Position numbers and translations under genes: made by a program. A stretch of DNA of 64,000 bases from Saprospiraceae bacterium (GTDB lineage: Bacteria; Bacteroidota; Bacteroidia; Chitinophagales; Saprospiraceae). The notes beneath the pieces were generated by a model. That model ran no database searches and was not told where the DNA came from. It saw nothing but the letters and a program-made list of their open reading frames with translations. The stretch is taken from contig JALHLK010000011.1 in assembly GCA_022844565.1 (NCBI GenBank), positions 57,043 to 121,042 of the forward strand, written 5' to 3'. This document shows, one piece after another, positions 1 through 8,482 of the stretch. The first letter of the stretch is position 1; every line of letters starts with the position of its first letter.

Positions 1-75
1 TGGGTATATCAGCGGTTGACGATGCTTGGTGCTGAATACAAGATGGATATAATTTTTGACAAGTGATTGACCCAT
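1..75 (-). CDS. IS200-like (Y1) transposase, N-terminal part, cut by window edge
   Basis: The first 119 bases are identical to 771-889, which carry the first 25 codons of the complete transposase at 393-845 plus its upstream flank. This is therefore the beginning of a second, leftward copy that runs out of the window at base 1. The ATG reads on the minus strand at 75-73. Whether this copy is full length cannot be seen. Confidence 0.8.
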   Translation of the reverse strand, partial: MGQSLVKNYIHLVFSTKHRQPLIYP

Positions 76-126
76 GGTTTTTGTATTATGCCCTTTTAGG
101 GCTTGTGACCGATTTGTGTTTTTATT

Positions 127-366
127 TGATGGGCTTCCACCCATCATTTGCGTATTTCACCCCTTTGGGGCTAGTTAAATCACCTTGTAAGATGAATTAT
201 CCAACGGTGTGAAATTCAGTATGCCCTACACCAAAAACAAAGCACAAAACTATCCGCCCCTATGAAGTTATGCTCTAACCCTACCAGCCCTGAATGGGCT
301 ACATACATTAAACATAGGGCATCGCCCTATGGACTAATGCTCTAACCCTACCAGCCCTGAAAGGGC
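127..366. repeat. cluster of short REP-like palindromes
   Basis: This stretch between the two transposase copies holds at least five short hairpins: TGATGGG/CCCATCA at 127-146, CCCC-TTT-GGGG at 160-170, AGCCC-TGAAT-GGGCT at 286-300, CATAGGGC-ATC-GCCCTATG at 313-331 and GCCC-TGAAA-GGGC at 354-366. A 25-bp sequence containing the GCCCTGAA half is directly repeated at 270-294 and 337-361. The shared GCCC...GGGC theme matches the hairpins at 91-102 and 861-872 beside the transposase starts. No coding potential is seen. Confidence 0.7.
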
Positions 367-392
367 GTAATACATCACAATCGGATAACTAA

Positions 393-845
393 CTAATCCC
401 AAACATACTTCTCATCATATTCAACTTTATACTTTTTTAAAAAAGCACGATACTCATCCTGAAAGGTTTTCTTAACGTGGTGTTCGTGCTGATTAGAAAT
501 ATAAGCTATTACAATATCGACTTCCGCAGGATTTACTGAAAAGGCCCCATAACCATCTTGCCAGTAAAAATTTTCATAGCCTTTTCCTTTTGTTTTAATC
601 CACTTAGAGGAATATGATTTTAATTCCTCCATCAACTTCATTAAAGCTATCTTTTTGGAAAGCATACAAAGTATATGAATATGGTCGGTATAGCCACCTA
701 CTTTAATGACGATGCATTCTAGTTTATTACAGATACCACCGAGATAAGCATGCAATTCTGCTTCTACTGGTGGGTATATCAGCGGTTGACGATGCTTGGT
801 GCTGAATACAAGATGGATATAATTTTTGACAAGTGATTGACCCAT
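393..845 (-). CDS. IS200/IS605-family or RAYT-type Y1 transposase
   Basis: A 150-residue single-domain Y1 (HUH) transposase. Such enzymes nick and rejoin single-stranded DNA at hairpin-bearing ends through a catalytic tyrosine. The HUH motif is visible as His-Ile-His in TDHIHIL at about residues 54-60. The likely nucleophile tyrosine lies in the C-terminal helix at AYISNQHEHH, about residues 114-123. Length matches the short IS200/REP-associated class. The gene sits among short GCCC/GGGC palindromes on both sides (286-366 downstream, 859-871 upstream), as expected for the hairpins these enzymes recognise. No TnpB accompanies it. RAYT versus true IS200 cannot be settled without the genome-wide distribution of the palindromes. 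Confidence 0.9.
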   Translation of the reverse strand: MGQSLVKNYIHLVFSTKHRQPLIYPPVEAELHAYLGGICNKLECIVIKVGGYTDHIHILCMLSKKIALMKLMEELKSYSSKWIKTKGKGYENFYWQDGYGAFSVNPAEVDIVIAYISNQHEHHVKKTFQDEYRAFLKKYKVEYDEKYVWD

Positions 846-889
846 GGTTTTTGTATTATGCCCTTTTAGGGCTTGTGACCGATTTGTGT
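771..889. repeat. 119-bp direct repeat of bases 1-119 (transposase 5' end and element end)
   Basis: Identity with 1-119 is complete and breaks sharply after base 889 (after 119 in the first copy). The break is probably the left boundary of the mobile element. The repeat includes the first 25 codons of the transposase and a hairpin of GCCC-TTTTA-GGGC just upstream of the start codon. The two copies are 770 bases apart in the same orientation. Confidence 0.85.
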
Positions 890-1199
890 ATATAAATGAT
901 TAACTAATTGTAAAAATATTAGAAGCTTTTAATAATATAAAAGTTTTTATGGAATTTATTTTTAATAACTATTAGCTTGGCGAACATTAAGCACTAACCA
1001 AATTTTTTAATTTATAACATATTTATGAGAAGTTCGTTTTAACCCAATCTATTCATTTTAAAAATTAAATTAAAAATGAATAGTTATTGAGTCTAGTTAG
1101 AAAACTAGCTTTAAGTGAATTTGTGGCATTTAGAATTTTCGGATTGGACACTTTTTGATAAATTGGCAAGATTTTTGATATATTACAAAAAATTATAAT
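846..1199. other. AT-rich intergenic stretch with two hairpins
   Basis: After the transposase repeat ends at 889 there is AT-rich non-coding sequence. Two clear hairpins are present: an 11-bp perfect stem at 1049-1059/1073-1083 with a 13-base loop, and CTAGTT-AGAA-AACTAG at 1093-1108. Neither is followed by a clear T-run. No convincing TAnnTTTG element precedes the lipoprotein gene at 1200. Confidence 0.5.
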
Positions 1200-1928
1200 A
1201 TGTATTTATTTAAAAATAATCGGATTTACTCTGTTTTTTGTCTTGCTTCAGTGATTTTTTTGGCGTCTTGTAGTTCTTCAAATTCATTAAAATATGAAAA
1301 AGGAAATAGTGAACATACATACAAAAGGTTAAAAAAAGGGAACTATGAATTACCTACTGATACAGAATATATAGAGCTTTCTGCATCCACTTCGCGGGCA
1401 ACTTCAACAGATAAACCTATGAGTAAAAAGCCTGAAGCTAAAAGGTCCCCTAAAAGTGTAAAAAACATTACACAACTCACAGAAGAAGAATTGGTTAGAG
1501 AGAATATTTTTACTACAGCGTACCAATATCATGGTATACCTTATAAATTTACTGGCAAAAGTCCTAATACAGGATTTGATTGTAGTGGTTTTGTAAATTA
1601 TGTCTATAAATCAGTGCTTGGTATTACTATTGATGGTAGTTCGTCATTAATGGCTAAACACGGGGAATTACGTCCTGACCATGAGCTTAAAAAGGGAGAC
1701 CTTCTCTTTTTTGGTCGGAAAGGTGGTCGAATTCACCACGTAGGAATTGTTGCATCCAATGAAAATGGGGAGATAGAGATGATCCATAGTGCGTCAGGAG
1801 AAGGGATAAGTATTATCAATATCCGTCAATCAGACTATTGGAGAAACAAGTTTTTCTTTGGAAAGGATGTGATTACAGGATATTTGAAGCAAAGACAACC
1901 AGAAGTTTCACCCGATTCTATTGAATGA
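1200..1928 (+). CDS. NlpC/P60 family (C40) peptidase, lipoprotein
   Basis: A 242-residue cell-wall hydrolase of the NlpC/P60 type, which cuts peptide stems of peptidoglycan. It starts with a lipoprotein signal whose lipobox LASC places the lipidated cysteine at residue 24, so the mature protein should be anchored at the outer or inner membrane. A polar linker (about 25-100) precedes the catalytic domain. The catalytic Cys128 lies in FDCSGF and the His in IHHVGIV (about residue 180). It converges with the MFS gene, only six bases separating the stops. No partner genes suggest a specific substrate. Confidence 0.9.
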   Translation: MYLFKNNRIYSVFCLASVIFLASCSSSNSLKYEKGNSEHTYKRLKKGNYELPTDTEYIELSASTSRATSTDKPMSKKPEAKRSPKSVKNITQLTEEELVRENIFTTAYQYHGIPYKFTGKSPNTGFDCSGFVNYVYKSVLGITIDGSSSLMAKHGELRPDHELKKGDLLFFGRKGGRIHHVGIVASNENGEIEMIHSASGEGISIINIRQSDYWRNKFFFGKDVITGYLKQRQPEVSPDSIE

Positions 1929-1934
1929 TGTATC

Positions 1935-3167
1935 TTAAGATGCCTGTAGCGGCATACGGAATTTTATAACGAGTGCAGACATAACTGTAAGGCCACATAT
2001 CAAGAATATTGCATACTGTATTCCAAATAAATCGGCTGTAATACCTGATATTATAGCTCCAAAAGCATAACCTAAGTCTCTCCAAAGTCTGAATGTTCCA
2101 ATACTTTCTGCTCTTTGTTTTGGACTTGTATTTTGTGCAATAGCGGACAAGAAAGTAGGGTAAACTAAAGCAGTACCTAAACCTAAAACTATAGAAATTG
2201 CTGCTAAGGCATAAAAATTACTGCTGAAAGGAATTATTAAAATTGCAAACCCTTGAAGAAGCATTCCCCAAAATAACATTGAGCGTTTTGAGTAATGATC
2301 AGACATTTTACCAGTGAAAAGTTGTCCAATTCCCCAAACAGTGGGATATGTAGCAGTAATAATTCCAATGTTTTCATTATCGTAATTTAATGACAAAAGG
2401 ACAATGGGCAATAAGCCCCAAATCATTCCATCATTTAGGTTGTTTATAAAACCCGCTTGTGTAACGGAACTTAATGTTTTATTTTTAAAAGTCGTTTCTA
2501 AGAAAACATTGTCAAGTAGCTCGGTTTTGTCCGAAACACTTTCCATGGTTACAAAAGACCTTGTATCTTTTACCCAAATTGCAGATAGGGTAAAACCTAC
2601 TATAGAAATAAATATTCCAATGTAAAATGGATAAGGTGTTATTCCATATGTATTGGCAATATAGCCTGTAAGAAAGGCTACTACACCAACGGCAAAATAT
2701 CCTGCAAATTCGTTTAATCCCATTGCAAAACCGCGGTCTTTTTCTCCTACAAGATCTATTTTCATCACTACAGTACTACTCCAAGTTAGCCCTTGACTTG
2801 CTCCTAAAAGTACGTTAGCAAAAATTACCCAAGCCCAACTTGGAGCATAAATGAGGATAAAAGGAATTGGAATAGCTAGTATCCATCCAAATAAAAGGAG
2901 ATTTCTTCTTCCAAATTTATTGGCTAGTCGACCTGTATAATAATTGGCAATAGCCTTTGTTAACCCAAATGCGGTAATGAAAGATAAAATTGCAGTCTTT
3001 GAAGCAATACCAAATTCTAGCTCTGCAAATTGTGGTATAATTGTTCGCTCCATACCAATCATTCCACCTACAAATGCATTGACAATTACCAAAATGGTAA
3101 ATTGTTTCCAATTTGCTTTGAGCCCAAGTTTTATATTTTCCTTCATAGAATAAATTGCAAATTTCAA
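1935..3167 (-). CDS. MFS transporter
   Basis: A 410-residue major facilitator with about twelve hydrophobic segments. The loop after the second helix has the MFS motif-A pattern (GRLANKFGRR). The second half begins near residue 215 after a charged central loop. Substrate cannot be told from sequence; efflux is the usual role of such stand-alone bacterial MFS proteins. A second Met at residue 8 (base 3146) starts MKENIKLGLK and is an equally good start. The gene stands alone and converges with the NlpC/P60 gene. Confidence 0.85.
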   Translation of the reverse strand: MKFAIYSMKENIKLGLKANWKQFTILVIVNAFVGGMIGMERTIIPQFAELEFGIASKTAILSFITAFGLTKAIANYYTGRLANKFGRRNLLLFGWILAIPIPFILIYAPSWAWVIFANVLLGASQGLTWSSTVVMKIDLVGEKDRGFAMGLNEFAGYFAVGVVAFLTGYIANTYGITPYPFYIGIFISIVGFTLSAIWVKDTRSFVTMESVSDKTELLDNVFLETTFKNKTLSSVTQAGFINNLNDGMIWGLLPIVLLSLNYDNENIGIITATYPTVWGIGQLFTGKMSDHYSKRSMLFWGMLLQGFAILIIPFSSNFYALAAISIVLGLGTALVYPTFLSAIAQNTSPKQRAESIGTFRLWRDLGYAFGAIISGITADLFGIQYAIFLICGLTVMSALVIKFRMPLQAS

Positions 3168-3360
3168 CCTTAAGTTGTCTATTCTTTGTTACAAAAGTTA
3201 CTTACATCGGTTTTAGATTGAGCCTCGTGTATTCTATTGTTTTACATTTGAATTTTTTCGTGTGTAACATTTTGCAGGAATTCAAATCTGGGATTTTTGT
3301 TTTTCATGTGAAAGATAGATTATATAAAAGGAACAATTGATATGATAAAGTAGCTTTTCA

Positions 3361-3699
3361 CTATTTAATAGATTCCCAAAAGATAAAAAAATTTAAACAC
3401 ATGTAAAACAAGGCGGGCAAAGTGATCCAAAGATTATCTTTTATTTTTAATCTTACAATTACACCGCATAACATCAAAACTCCAAGACCAAAAGACGATA
3501 ATGACAAGATTGGATTAAAATTTAGCCCAATTAATAAACCTGTTGCACCTAGAAACTCTAATATTATAATCAATAAACCAAGTTTCTCTAAATCAAATCT
3601 TTTGAATTCTTCTTTCATATGGGGTGACATGAAATAAGAGATAATGTAAGCATAAAAGGATAGACTAGATACGAGAATACAAATCGTGTTTATGGTCAT
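3361..3699 (-). CDS. DoxX-like small membrane protein
   Basis: A 112-residue protein with four hydrophobic segments. A DoxX-like signature is visible: EEFKRFDLEKLGLL after helix one, then LEFLGATGLLIGL and a charged VRLKIKD before the last helices. DoxX-type proteins are small quinone-linked or uncharacterised membrane proteins, and here function is unknown. Only seven bases separate it from the related gene upstream (3707-4045), so the two form a two-gene unit that probably arose by duplication. Confidence 0.7.
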   Translation of the reverse strand: MTINTICILVSSLSFYAYIISYFMSPHMKEEFKRFDLEKLGLLIIILEFLGATGLLIGLNFNPILSLSSFGLGVLMLCGVIVRLKIKDNLWITLPALFYMCLNFFIFWESIK

Positions 3700-3706
3700 T
3701 TTTAAA

Positions 3707-4045
3707 TTATAAATATGAACTTGCAGCTATAAATAAGCAGAGTATCAAAAGGATTAAAGAGGGTAAATGTTTAATAAAGGGGTTTTTAATTTTAAAATGA
3801 AAAAATTGTGCCCCAACCATAAAAGAGGCCATCAATAATGAAGGTATAAGGACCAATGAAGGGTACCATATACCTGCAATTAATAATGTAGACAATGCCA
3901 TTTTAGAAGCTCCAACAAAGTTACGAGTTATGTCATCTAATCCAAATTGTTTAAATTCCTTTAGGACATTATGATATCTAAAAATCCAAACATAAAATAC
4001 GGATAGGCCTACCGTCAGTTGAGATAAAATTAATAGTGTATCCAT
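3707..4045 (-). CDS. DoxX-like small membrane protein, paralogue of the next gene
   Basis: A 112-residue membrane protein with four hydrophobic helices and the same layout as its downstream neighbour. LKEFKQFGLDD corresponds to EEFKRFDLEK and FHFKIKNP corresponds to RLKIKDN. The equal length, tandem position and shared motifs point to an old gene duplication. Possible function: a heteromeric DoxX-like membrane complex. This is inferred from pairing, not shown. Confidence 0.7.
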   Translation of the reverse strand: MDTLLILSQLTVGLSVFYVWIFRYHNVLKEFKQFGLDDITRNFVGASKMALSTLLIAGIWYPSLVLIPSLLMASFMVGAQFFHFKIKNPFIKHLPSLILLILCLFIAASSYL

Positions 4046-4230
4046 TTTTTTTGTTATTCATTTTTTGTTAATAAAAGATTTGGTAAAAATCCGTATCTAC
4101 CCAAAAATATTTTAAATTGTTTTTTCTTAGTTCTGAGAAATTATTTAATCTTTATCATTTTTACCTTTTTGATGAAGATAAAGTTAAAGGTAAAAATTTT
4201 ATTTAATTCGGTAGGTACTTTTGAATGTTT

Positions 4231-5031
4231 CTACAGCGATACTGCTTGGCTTTTTAATTTTTCAGAAATTTCATTACCCAGATATTTATCTATCCAGTCG
4301 TGGATTAAATATAGAAGAGGTGTTAGAAGGATGGCAATGGTAAATTTATAAAAATAGTTTACTAACCCAATCGCAAATACTCGCACCAAATCCCAGTCCG
4401 CTCCAATATAGAAGGCAATAAAAATAACAACAAAACTATCTATAAATTGAGAAACTAACGTTGAACCTGTAGCACGAAGCCAAATTTTACTATCTCCGGT
4501 TTGCTTTTTTATTCTTTGAAAAACAGTAACATCAATCAATTGTCCAACTAGAAAAGCTACCATACTTCCTATGATTATCCAAAGACCTTGTCCCATGATC
4601 ACTTTATAACTTTGGTCCATGTCAGTTATGCTAAGTTTTTCATTTGCAGAAATTCCACTTTCAAATTGCCACCACTCATTGGGCGTTAACCCAATGGCCC
4701 AATAGATCATCACAAAAGAATATAATATTAAAGCTACGGTAAACCATGATAGCAGCTTTACAATTCTCTTCCCATAATATTCATTAATTAAATCGGTCAA
4801 AATAAAGACTAATGGCCACAAAAGAACACCAGCAGTAAGATTCAAACCCAAGCCTTTGACCCCAAATAGATTAATAGAAAGTGGATTAAATCCAAGTGTC
4901 TTTTCCAGTGAAAAGATTTTTACCCCCATGAATTCTGCAACTATCGCATTCGTAATGAAAAAACCGCCTAGGATAAAGAGGAGGATATACTCTTTGCTGA
5001 ATTGAATTTTGTTTGTTTCGTTCATATTCAA
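4231..5031 (-). CDS. yhhQ: queuosine precursor transporter, VUT family (YhhQ-like)
   Basis: A 266-residue membrane protein of the VUT (DUF165) family, whose members import queuosine precursors such as preQ0 or preQ1 for tRNA modification. Hallmarks are the N-terminal AEFMGVKIF region, the TDLINEYYGKRIV motif near residue 85, and the later VGQLIDVTVFQRIKK segment, with about six membrane spans. I looked for a preQ1 riboswitch in the 130 bases upstream and saw none. It diverges from the DNA ligase gene. No other queuosine genes are near. Confidence 0.85.
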   Translation of the reverse strand: MNMNETNKIQFSKEYILLFILGGFFITNAIVAEFMGVKIFSLEKTLGFNPLSINLFGVKGLGLNLTAGVLLWPLVFILTDLINEYYGKRIVKLLSWFTVALILYSFVMIYWAIGLTPNEWWQFESGISANEKLSITDMDQSYKVIMGQGLWIIIGSMVAFLVGQLIDVTVFQRIKKQTGDSKIWLRATGSTLVSQFIDSFVVIFIAFYIGADWDLVRVFAIGLVNYFYKFTIAILLTPLLYLIHDWIDKYLGNEISEKLKSQAVSL

Positions 5032-5164
5032 AATAAAGTCAATAATAGAATAAAATGTTTAAAATATAGAATTAAAATCTAAATTTTTATGAATAGAAAT
5101 AACAAATATATTTCGCAAGTGTTATGGTATAATAAGATGTATAAATAATTTTTGAAAGTAACTT

Positions 5165-6766
5165 ATGATAAATTTTGTAAAATTATTTAAAAGTTTAGAC
5201 CAAACTACCAGTCAAAATGCTAAAATTGCAGCCTTAGTCTCTTATTTTGAAGACAATTCCGTCACAGACCTAGACAAATTATGGACGGTAGCTATTTTTA
5301 GTCATAGAAGACCACCGAGAGCCGTGAATACAACTTTACTGAGGCAATGGAGTTCAGAAATTTCGGGATATCCTTTGTGGTTGTTTGAAGAGACATACCA
5401 TATAGTTGGTGATTTGGCAGAAACGATTGCCTTATTGGGTATGGACACAAACATGTCGTATCAAACATCGCTTTCTGAAAGGATCCATCAACTCATAGAA
5501 CTAAAAAAAGTCAAGGATGTTGAAGCTCAAAAATCAATTTTATCTAATTATTGGGCAGAAATGGATAAAGACGAAAGATTTTTATTCAATAAATTATTGA
5601 CTGGAGGGTTTAGAGTTGGGATATCTCAAAGTTTAGTGGCAAAGGCTCTTGCCAAGACATTAGAAAAGGATGAAGGGTATATTGCAAATAGACTTATGGG
5701 CAATTGGACCCCAAACAACACATCATGGGAAGAATTGCTTTTGACAGAAAATTCTGGTACCTTCATTTCTAAACCTTATCCGTTCTACCTAGCTTATGCT
5801 CTTGATAAAGACTTGAATGTTTTAGGAGATAGTCGAGATTGGGCCGCAGAGTATAAATGGGATGGAATTCGAAGCCAAATCATCGTTAGGGATCATCATG
5901 TTTTTGTTTGGACGAGGGGTGAAGAACTCGTTACCGAAAAGTTTCCTGAATTTGAGAGCTTCAAAACTTATGAGAAGAATATTGTGATCGATGGTGAGAT
6001 AGTGATTCTAAAATCAGACAATACTTTAGGCACTTTTAACGATTTACAAACCAGGATAGGGAGGAAAAATGTAAGTAAAACGACTTTAATAGACTCACCT
6101 ATTGGTATGATAGCTTATGACTTATTAGAATACGATGGCGAAGATATTAGAGGAATGTCTTATGAAGAAAGAAGAAATATATTGAGGCAAGTGGTCTCAG
6201 ATTTGATCTCTACCGGTAAAATTTTGTTTTCAGAATCCTTTGTTTTAGATTCGTGGGAAGATGTAAGAGCATTAAGGGCAGGTGCACTGGAAAAAGGTGC
6301 TGAAGGATTGATGTTAAAGCTTCAAAAAAGTGAGTATAAATCTGGTAGAAAGGTAGGGGAGTGGTATAAATGGAAGTTGGACCCATACACCGTTGACGCC
6401 GTGATGACATATGCCCAAAGAGGACATGGAAGAAGAGCCAATCTCTTCACGGATTTTACATTTGCAGTACCTAATCAAGAGGGTATTTTGGTCACATTTA
6501 CCAAGGCATATTCGGGCTTGACCGATGTTGAATTTAAAGAAATCACCTCTTGGATAAAAAATAATACCATCGAGCGGTTTGGTCCAGTATCTAGTGTCAA
6601 GCCCGAGTTGGTATTTGAAATCGCTTTTGAAGGGATTGCGCTCTCCAAAAGGCATAAGAGTGGCATAGCATTGCGTTTCCCTCGAATAAAGTTATGGAGG
6701 AGAGATAAAAAAGTAGAGGAGATTGATACTTTGCAAACTTTGGTAGATATGATTAAGATTTTATAA
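5165..6766 (+). CDS. ATP-dependent DNA ligase, damage-response (LigB-like) type
   Basis: A 533-residue ATP-dependent DNA ligase that seals nicks through a lysine-AMP intermediate. An N-terminal DNA-binding domain (about 1-200) precedes the nucleotidyltransferase core. Motif I is KWDGIR with the adenylated Lys231. Further motifs are DGEIV (III), EGLMLK (IV) and WYKWK (V), followed by an OB-fold. Length and N-terminus match the family annotated as cisplatin-damage-response ligase. In many bacteria that ligase is encoded with an Lhr-like helicase, a metallophosphoesterase and an exonuclease; none of these flank it here. Its 3' end overlaps the convergent ATPase gene by 14 bases. Confidence 0.9.
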   Translation: MINFVKLFKSLDQTTSQNAKIAALVSYFEDNSVTDLDKLWTVAIFSHRRPPRAVNTTLLRQWSSEISGYPLWLFEETYHIVGDLAETIALLGMDTNMSYQTSLSERIHQLIELKKVKDVEAQKSILSNYWAEMDKDERFLFNKLLTGGFRVGISQSLVAKALAKTLEKDEGYIANRLMGNWTPNNTSWEELLLTENSGTFISKPYPFYLAYALDKDLNVLGDSRDWAAEYKWDGIRSQIIVRDHHVFVWTRGEELVTEKFPEFESFKTYEKNIVIDGEIVILKSDNTLGTFNDLQTRIGRKNVSKTTLIDSPIGMIAYDLLEYDGEDIRGMSYEERRNILRQVVSDLISTGKILFSESFVLDSWEDVRALRAGALEKGAEGLMLKLQKSEYKSGRKVGEWYKWKLDPYTVDAVMTYAQRGHGRRANLFTDFTFAVPNQEGILVTFTKAYSGLTDVEFKEITSWIKNNTIERFGPVSSVKPELVFEIAFEGIALSKRHKSGIALRFPRIKLWRRDKKVEEIDTLQTLVDMIKIL

Positions 6767-8159
6767 AAATATCAGCATCCAATACGTTAACAAAGAGATA
6801 ATTATATGGACTTGGGGATAATCCAAAAGGGCTCATGATCACAGGCCAAATGGCTTTTTTACCCGCACCAAATTGCGAGAATTGTTGGATTTTGTTTCTT
6901 ATTTCTGTTTCATATTTTTTTGTAATGGTATATGGTCCTTGACTATATTTGATTTCACAAAGATTGATAACCTTGTCTGCACGGTCTATAATTAAGTCAA
7001 TTTGAGCTAGAGAATTGTTCCACGAAAATGTATGGCTTTGGATACCACTAATGCCAAGAGCTGATTTAATTTGGGCGATGTGATTGATACATACTATTTC
7101 ATAAGCATAGCCTGACCAATTATGGTATTTGGGGGTCGAGTAGTTTTTTATCCAAAATCCTTCTTCTCCAAATGATGTTTTCAGATTATGATGAAAGAGA
7201 CAATATGGGTCGATCAATTGATACAGCGTATCTTTAGACTTTTTGTGCAATGATCGATATTTTCTAATAAAATTACTGTTTTCGAGATTGGTTAATATCT
7301 TGGTTAAACTACCACCATCTGACAATCCGCTGATTTTAGAGATGGTGTCTCGGTCCAAACCTTTATTTTTTTGAGAAATTGCTTCTATCACTGCTACGTG
7401 TGATTCATAATTTTTGAATAAAGATTTAAATAACAAATCATACTCATATGCAAAAAGAGACTTTGAGCCAAAAAACAATTTATCAATATTTTGTACAGGT
7501 GATAAGTCTTTTTGAAAGTGCTCCAAATAAAATGGAATCCCACCAAATACCATGTATGTTTCAACACATTGTATAGTTGTATATTTAAAACCTTTAGCTT
7601 TGAAATAATCATAACAATCTTGCAGTGTAAAAGGATCAATTTTCATTTTGAGGGTGACTCGATTATAAAGTCCACCAGTATTATTAAATATTTTGCCAAT
7701 CATCCAAGTTGTTGCAGAGCCACACACTATGAAAAGAATATCTTTGCGAGATGATGCCCAACTATTCCAAAAATATTCTAACCCTAATATAAAATCAGAT
7801 CCATTGGTATCCATCCAAGGCATTTCATCAATAAATATAACTTTTTTTCCATTATTTTCAGATTTTTCAAGAGCACTGATGAGTGCATTAAATGCCTCAA
7901 ACCATGTATGGATTTGAACAGATGTGTCAAAATTCACAAAATGTTTGTTCAATGCATTTGTAAAATTGAACAACTGTTGTTTTTTGTTTCCTTTAAGTAA
8001 TCCGGTACAGTAGAATGCAAACTTATGTTCAAAATACTCTTTTATCAAATATGTTTTACCAACACGCCTTCTACCATATAATGCTATAAAATGAGATCTG
8101 TCATCATCCATAGCTTGTTTTAATCGTTTACGTTCATCAATTCGGCCTAATAACATCAT
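6753..8159 (-). CDS. AAA ATPase with C-terminal nuclease-like (DUF234) domain
   Basis: A 468-residue protein of the archaeal-type STAND-like ATPase group common in Bacteroidota. The P-loop is GRRRVGKT at about residues 29-36, and the Walker B region is VIFIDEMPWMD near 108-118. A winged-helix-like middle follows. The C-terminus (about 340-468) contains a PD-(D/E)XK-like pattern with IDLIIDR and CEIKYS, typical of the DUF234-type domain. Function is unknown; such genes are often mobile or part of defence or toxin-like systems. A TAnnTTTG promoter and a palindrome lie just upstream (8173-8226). Confidence 0.85.
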   Translation of the reverse strand: MMLLGRIDERKRLKQAMDDDRSHFIALYGRRRVGKTYLIKEYFEHKFAFYCTGLLKGNKKQQLFNFTNALNKHFVNFDTSVQIHTWFEAFNALISALEKSENNGKKVIFIDEMPWMDTNGSDFILGLEYFWNSWASSRKDILFIVCGSATTWMIGKIFNNTGGLYNRVTLKMKIDPFTLQDCYDYFKAKGFKYTTIQCVETYMVFGGIPFYLEHFQKDLSPVQNIDKLFFGSKSLFAYEYDLLFKSLFKNYESHVAVIEAISQKNKGLDRDTISKISGLSDGGSLTKILTNLENSNFIRKYRSLHKKSKDTLYQLIDPYCLFHHNLKTSFGEEGFWIKNYSTPKYHNWSGYAYEIVCINHIAQIKSALGISGIQSHTFSWNNSLAQIDLIIDRADKVINLCEIKYSQGPYTITKKYETEIRNKIQQFSQFGAGKKAIWPVIMSPFGLSPSPYNYLFVNVLDADIFIKS

Positions 8160-8172
8160 TATTTATTTACTA

Positions 8173-8180
8173 CAAAAGTA
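8173..8180 (-). promoter_or_regulatory. -7 promoter element for the AAA ATPase gene
   Basis: The minus strand reads TACTTTTG, a perfect match to the Bacteroidota -7 consensus TAnnTTTG, 14 bases upstream of the ATPase start codon at 8159. The palindrome at 8187-8226 covers the spacer and -33 region, so a protein bound there would block the promoter. Confidence 0.5.
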
Positions 8181-8186
8181 TACTAT

Positions 8187-8332
8187 TTGCGCGATATCTA
8201 TAGTATATTATACAGATTTCGCGCAAAAAGTATATATATTATCATTAAATGTATTGTTTTAACTATTATATCGTGCAATAAAATGTAATAAATGAGCGAA
8301 ATCTATTAAATATTATAAGATATCGCTCATTT
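8187..8332. repeat. nested pair of related palindromes
   Basis: Palindrome one (8187-8226) has arms TTGCGCGATATCT and AGATTTCGCGCAA with one mismatch. Palindrome two (8290-8332) has 15-base arms built on GCGAAATCT and AGATATCGC, also with one mismatch. The outer arms of the whole region (GCGATATCT at 8191 and AGATATCGC at 8318) are perfectly complementary. So are the inner arms (AGATTTCGC at 8214 and GCGAAATCT at 8296). Alternative foldings are therefore possible. It lies between the divergent ATPase and radical SAM genes. Confidence 0.75.
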
Positions 8333-8414
8333 ACTATAACTAATTAAATAAAACAGAGTACTGGTTATTTCCAAACAGATTAAGTTTACTGTAATCCATT
8401 TAATTTATTAATTG

Positions 8415-8422
8415 TACTTTTG
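8415..8422 (+). promoter_or_regulatory. -7 promoter element for the radical SAM gene
   Basis: TACTTTTG matches TAnnTTTG exactly, 60 bases upstream of the ATG at 8483. No strong -33 TTG is obvious at the usual distance. Confidence 0.4.
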
Positions 8423-8482
8423 TGTAATTAGTGAGGATTCAAATTTTGAAATTCTCTTAAATTAGTAAATCTATAATATACC

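Noticed and set aside
5032-5164. Possible preQ1 riboswitch upstream of the queuosine-precursor transporter gene
   Set aside because: I could not find the short C-rich/A-rich H-type pseudoknot pattern; the leader is plain AT-rich sequence.
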